A stretch of 64,000 nucleotides of DNA from Chitinophaga sp. E66 (GTDB lineage Bacteria > Bacteroidota > Bacteroidia > Chitinophagales > Chitinophagaceae), in contig CP079103.1 in NCBI GenBank assembly GCA_019285755.1, forward strand, positions 4,030,001-4,094,000, in the 5' to 3' direction. Under the pieces are notes generated by a model. The model made no database searches. It had not been told where the DNA came from and saw only the letters and a list, made by a program, of their open reading frames with translations. Each line of letters opens with the position of its first letter. Position 1 is the stretch's first letter. Both the position numbers and the translations under genes were made by a program. This document shows positions 60,865 through 64,000 of this stretch, one piece after another.

Positions 60865-63800
60865 ATGAAAAAGAGCAGGATTTTTCCCGGGCTCCCGGGA
60901 AAACATTTCCTATTAAAGCTTGCTGTTATGATGAAACTGACGGCTGCCATCCTGTTGACCGGCTTCCTCCACGTTTCCGCCGGCGTTTATTCCCAGGACA
61001 GGATCACGCTTCATATGAAGTCTGCCGATCTCAGAAAAGTGCTGAACGCCATAGAACAGAAATCCGGATACCGGTTCCTGTACCATGAAAACTTGTTGAG
61101 CGAAATGAGACGGGTCGATGTATCGGCCGATAACGCCGAAGTGCTTTCCGTGATGGAACACGTGCTTAAGAACTCCCCACTGGGGTTTGAGCTGGTCAAC
61201 GACAAACTGATCGTCCTGAAGAAGAAGCCCACCGCCGAAGCGGCGGCCCCGGTCACGGGGCGCGTCACAGGCACCGACGGAATTCCCATACCTGGCGTGG
61301 CGATACGGATCAAAGGCACATCCAACGGCGCCATTACCGACGGGCAGGGCATGTTTTCCATTAATGCGCCGGAAGGATCGGTGCTGGTTTTCTCCTTTAT
61401 CGGATATAAAACCCGGGAGGTGACCGTGGGCGCCGAAACCGTCATCAACATCAACCTTGAAGTAGCGCAGGAACACCTGGAGCAGGTGATCGTGATCGGT
61501 TATGGCACCGCGCAGAAGCGGGACCTCACCGGCTCCATCGTATCCGTAAAAGGCAGCGAAGTGGCAGACAAGCCCAGCGCTAACCCCATGACCTCGCTTC
61601 AGGGCAAAGTAGCCGGCCTCACCATCGTCAACAACGGACGGATGAACACCGATCCCGATATCCGCATCCGTGGCACCAATACGATCAACGGCGTGAAGCC
61701 GATCTACGTGGTAGACGGGATCATCAACGATAATATCAACTTCGTGAACCCGGCAGACATCGAGGCGATGGAGATCCTGAAAGACCCGTCTTCCCTCGCC
61801 ATCTTCGGGGTACGCGGAGCCAACGGCGTTATAATCGTTACCACCAAAAAGGCAAAGGCAGGTCAGACAAACGTCAATTTCAACGCCACCGTGGGCATTA
61901 AAAAGTGACAGACCGCATCAAACTGACAGACGCCGCTCAGTTCAAGACCCTGTTCAACGAACAACTGGCCAACCAGGGCGCAGGGCCTTACGATTACACT
62001 AACTGGCAGGCCAATACCGACTGGCAGGACCAGATCTTCCAGGACGGCTTGCTGAATTACAATAACCTCAGCATCAGCAATGCCACCGAAAAGAACAAGC
62101 TCTACGTGGGCATGGGATATACGACCGAACAGGGCCTCATCAAACATGAAAAGCTGCAGAAGATCACCCTCACCCTAAACGACGAGTTACAGATCTCCAA
62201 ATCGATCAAATTCGGATTTAACTTCAACGGCTACCGTGCGCATTTACCTGTTACCAAAGACGTAGGCAACGCCATCACCGCTGCTCCCATCGCTCCGGTC
62301 TACAACGAGGAATACGGCTTGTTTCACACCCTCCCCAGCTTCCAGCGGGCGCAGGTATTCAATCCGATGTATGACGTAGAACTGCGGAAAGAAATCGCCC
62401 GCAACCTGGAGTACCGCGCTGTGGGAAGCATATTCGGAGAGGCAAAGCTGCTGCGCGACCTGACCTTCAGGGCTTCCTTCTTTGTAGACTACGGCTTCAA
62501 CATCAATCGCTCCTATACGCCGCTTGTAATATTCTATAACCCCGAGATCACGCCCGCGCGCGATTCCGTCGTGAAGATCACTTCCGTGAACCAGGAACAG
62601 AATATCTACACCAAAGTGCAAAGCGATTACCTGCTGACCTACAAGCGGAGCTTCGGTCATCATAACCTGACGGCCCTGGCTGGTTTCACGACTTATTACA
62701 ATTCGTTCGAAAAAGCACTGCCTCCGTTCAGCAACAAAAGAACAGGCCTATCCCTAATCATCACCGCTACTGGTACGCCAATGCCGACATCGGCGACAAC
62801 AGCACCCTCCGCGGCAGCGGCAGCGCCTGGGAAATGGCGACGCTTTCTTACCTTATGCGCGGACTGTACAGCTACAAAAACAAATACCTCCTGAATGCCT
62901 CTTACCGCCTCGACGGCTCCAATGCCTTCCAGGCGCTCGACAATCAATGGCAACGCTTCGCCGCCGCCGGCGTGGCCTGGGTAGCCAGCGAAGAATCCTT
63001 CCTGAAGCAGGCCGACTGGATTCAATACCTTAAAATCAAAGGCAGCTACGGCGTATTGGGCAACAAAACGTCGGAGACCGCCGGTATCCCGCATATCCTA
63101 GTCTTACCGGCGCCAACTCAGGCGTATTCGGTGACAATATCGTAGTAGCGCTCAGACCAGAATATTTCGTAGACCCCAACCTGGAATGGGAAACCGCCCG
63201 GTCATGGGAGGCAGGAGTAGAGTTCAGCACCCTCGGTAACCGTTTGCGCGCCGAAGCCAATTATTACAACAAACTCACCAAAGGCATTCTCGTCATCGTC
63301 CCCACCAGCGGCACCTCTGGCGGCGTGGGCGAAATGAAGAACGCCGGCACCGTTGCCAATAAAGGTTTCGAGCTGATGCTGAACTGGAACGACAAGATCG
63401 GCAGCGACTGGAACTACTCCGTCAGCGGCAACCTGACGACCATAAAAATAACGTAGACGCCCTTCATTCCCAGGGTTACAACATCATCGACGGCCCGTCC
63501 TGGACCAGGCCGGCTACCCCATCGGATACTTTTACGGATACATCCACGATGGCATCTACCAGACCCAGGAGGAAATCATCAAATCGCCCGTCAACGAAGC
63601 CGGGGAAGTAAAACCCGGTGATATCAAGTACCGCGACGTTAACGGCGATGGCAAGATCACTACTGCAGACCGCACCATGATCGGCAACCCGACACCCGAT
63701 TTCACGTACGGGATTTCCGCTACCGTCAGCTATAAACAATTCGATTTCGGTATCGAAGGGCAAGGCGTGTACGGCAACGAGATCTTCCGCAGCTGGGGCA

Positions 63801-64000
63801 ACATCAGCACCTTCACCCAGGCGAACTTCCTTCTTACCGGCTTAACCGCTGGCATGGCGTAGGCACCTCCAACTGGGAGCCTATCCTCCATTCCGGCCGC
63901 GGCATCAATACGGAGAATTCCACTTACAACATCGAAGACGGAGCTATTTCCGCTTACGCAACATACAGCTGGGATACTCGTTCTCGCCGCAACAGCTAAA
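60865..64000 (+). CDS. SusC/RagA-type TonB-dependent receptor, truncated by window end
   Basis: Outer-membrane importer for a large ligand, probably a glycan or peptide. Order: signal peptide, STN signalling domain (SADLRKVLNAIEQKSGYRFLYHENLL, about residues 50-115), a carboxypeptidase-regulatory-like domain (GRVTGTDGIPIPGVAIRIKGTSNGAITDGQGMFSI), the TonB box region (EQVIVIGYGTAQKRDLTGSI), the plug (SLQGKVAGLTIVNNGR, IRGTNTINGVKPIYVVDGI, AIFGVRGANGVIIVTTKK) and the barrel. The STN domain fits control by the adjacent FecR/sigma pair. Frame breaks near 61905, 62745, 63100, 63450, 63500 and 63845. The end of the barrel and any SusD partner lie outside. Confidence 0.9.

Overview
The window reads as a chromosomal segment of a Bacteroidota bacterium, most like the Chitinophaga / Chitinophagaceae group. 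This is an inference from a SusC/RagA TonB receptor behind a FecI-type sigma factor and a FecR anti-sigma factor, from Bacteroidota -33/-7 promoters (TTTG - about 19-20 nt - TAnnTTTG), from almost no Shine-Dalgarno sequences, and from many Bacteroidota families (DUF4136, DUF4142, DUF1343/NamZ, ISAon1-type IS). A strong technical point applies throughout. Most genes longer than about 500 bp are broken by one to four single-base losses, usually in short G or C runs, while conserved protein continues in the next frame. I treat these as assembly or sequencing errors, annotate the joined gene, and give the break positions. Genes that read through uninterrupted include hbd, the PaiB-like gene, the 14.5 kb barrel protein, the DUF1343 gene, hemA, hemL, pntA part 2, the DUF4142 gene and the ECF sigma factor.

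Layout. 0-4.4 kb: a glutamine/glutamate acid-resistance operon (gadB, gadC, DcaP-like porin, glutaminase with a signal peptide). 4.4-18 kb: mixed housekeeping genes (hbd, Mrp ATPase, PaiB-like, Tat-exported Gfo/Idh oxidoreductase with a TIM-barrel epimerase, pyrF, YciI-like, glutaryl-CoA dehydrogenase, apbE, envelope proteins, HAD phosphatase, DUF2130). 18.1-21.6 kb: an AT-richer patch with a DUF5694 gene, two identical tRNA-Leu(GAG) genes and, between them, a decayed nucleotidyltransferase cassette hit by an ISAon1-type IS with an intact 8-bp target duplication. 21.6-41 kb: histidine kinase, glycosyltransferase, tRNA-Gly, DUF6786, yigZ-ribD divergent from prmC, exbB-exbD, pepT, FKBP, NamZ-like, fmt, LysM/RlpA-like, rsmF-like, and the three-gene proton-translocating transhydrogenase.

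39.9-48.4 kb: a haem-biosynthesis locus, hemH divergent from hemA-hemC-hemD-hemE-hemF-hemB-hemL. It covers the C5 pathway from glutamyl-tRNA to haem except protoporphyrinogen oxidase, and uses the oxygen-dependent HemF. 48.5-54 kb: esterase, hypothetical proteins, a DUF4142 lipoprotein followed within 5 nt of its stop codon by a TPP riboswitch and terminator that lead into no thiamin gene, and a run of small membrane proteins, three of them DUF3592-like. 54-64 kb: Ca2+/H+ antiporter, DUF5071, methyltransferase, a periplasmic helical protein, OxyR with both redox cysteines, then ECF sigma / FecR / SusC, which runs off the end of the window.

The least explained signals are the orphan TPP riboswitch, the small membrane-protein run with a possibly leaderless promoter, two independent 11-bp-period tandem repeats, overlapping back-to-back ribD/prmC promoters, and the ATGACA-type motifs between hemH and hemA. 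No CRISPR array, rRNA or prophage was seen.
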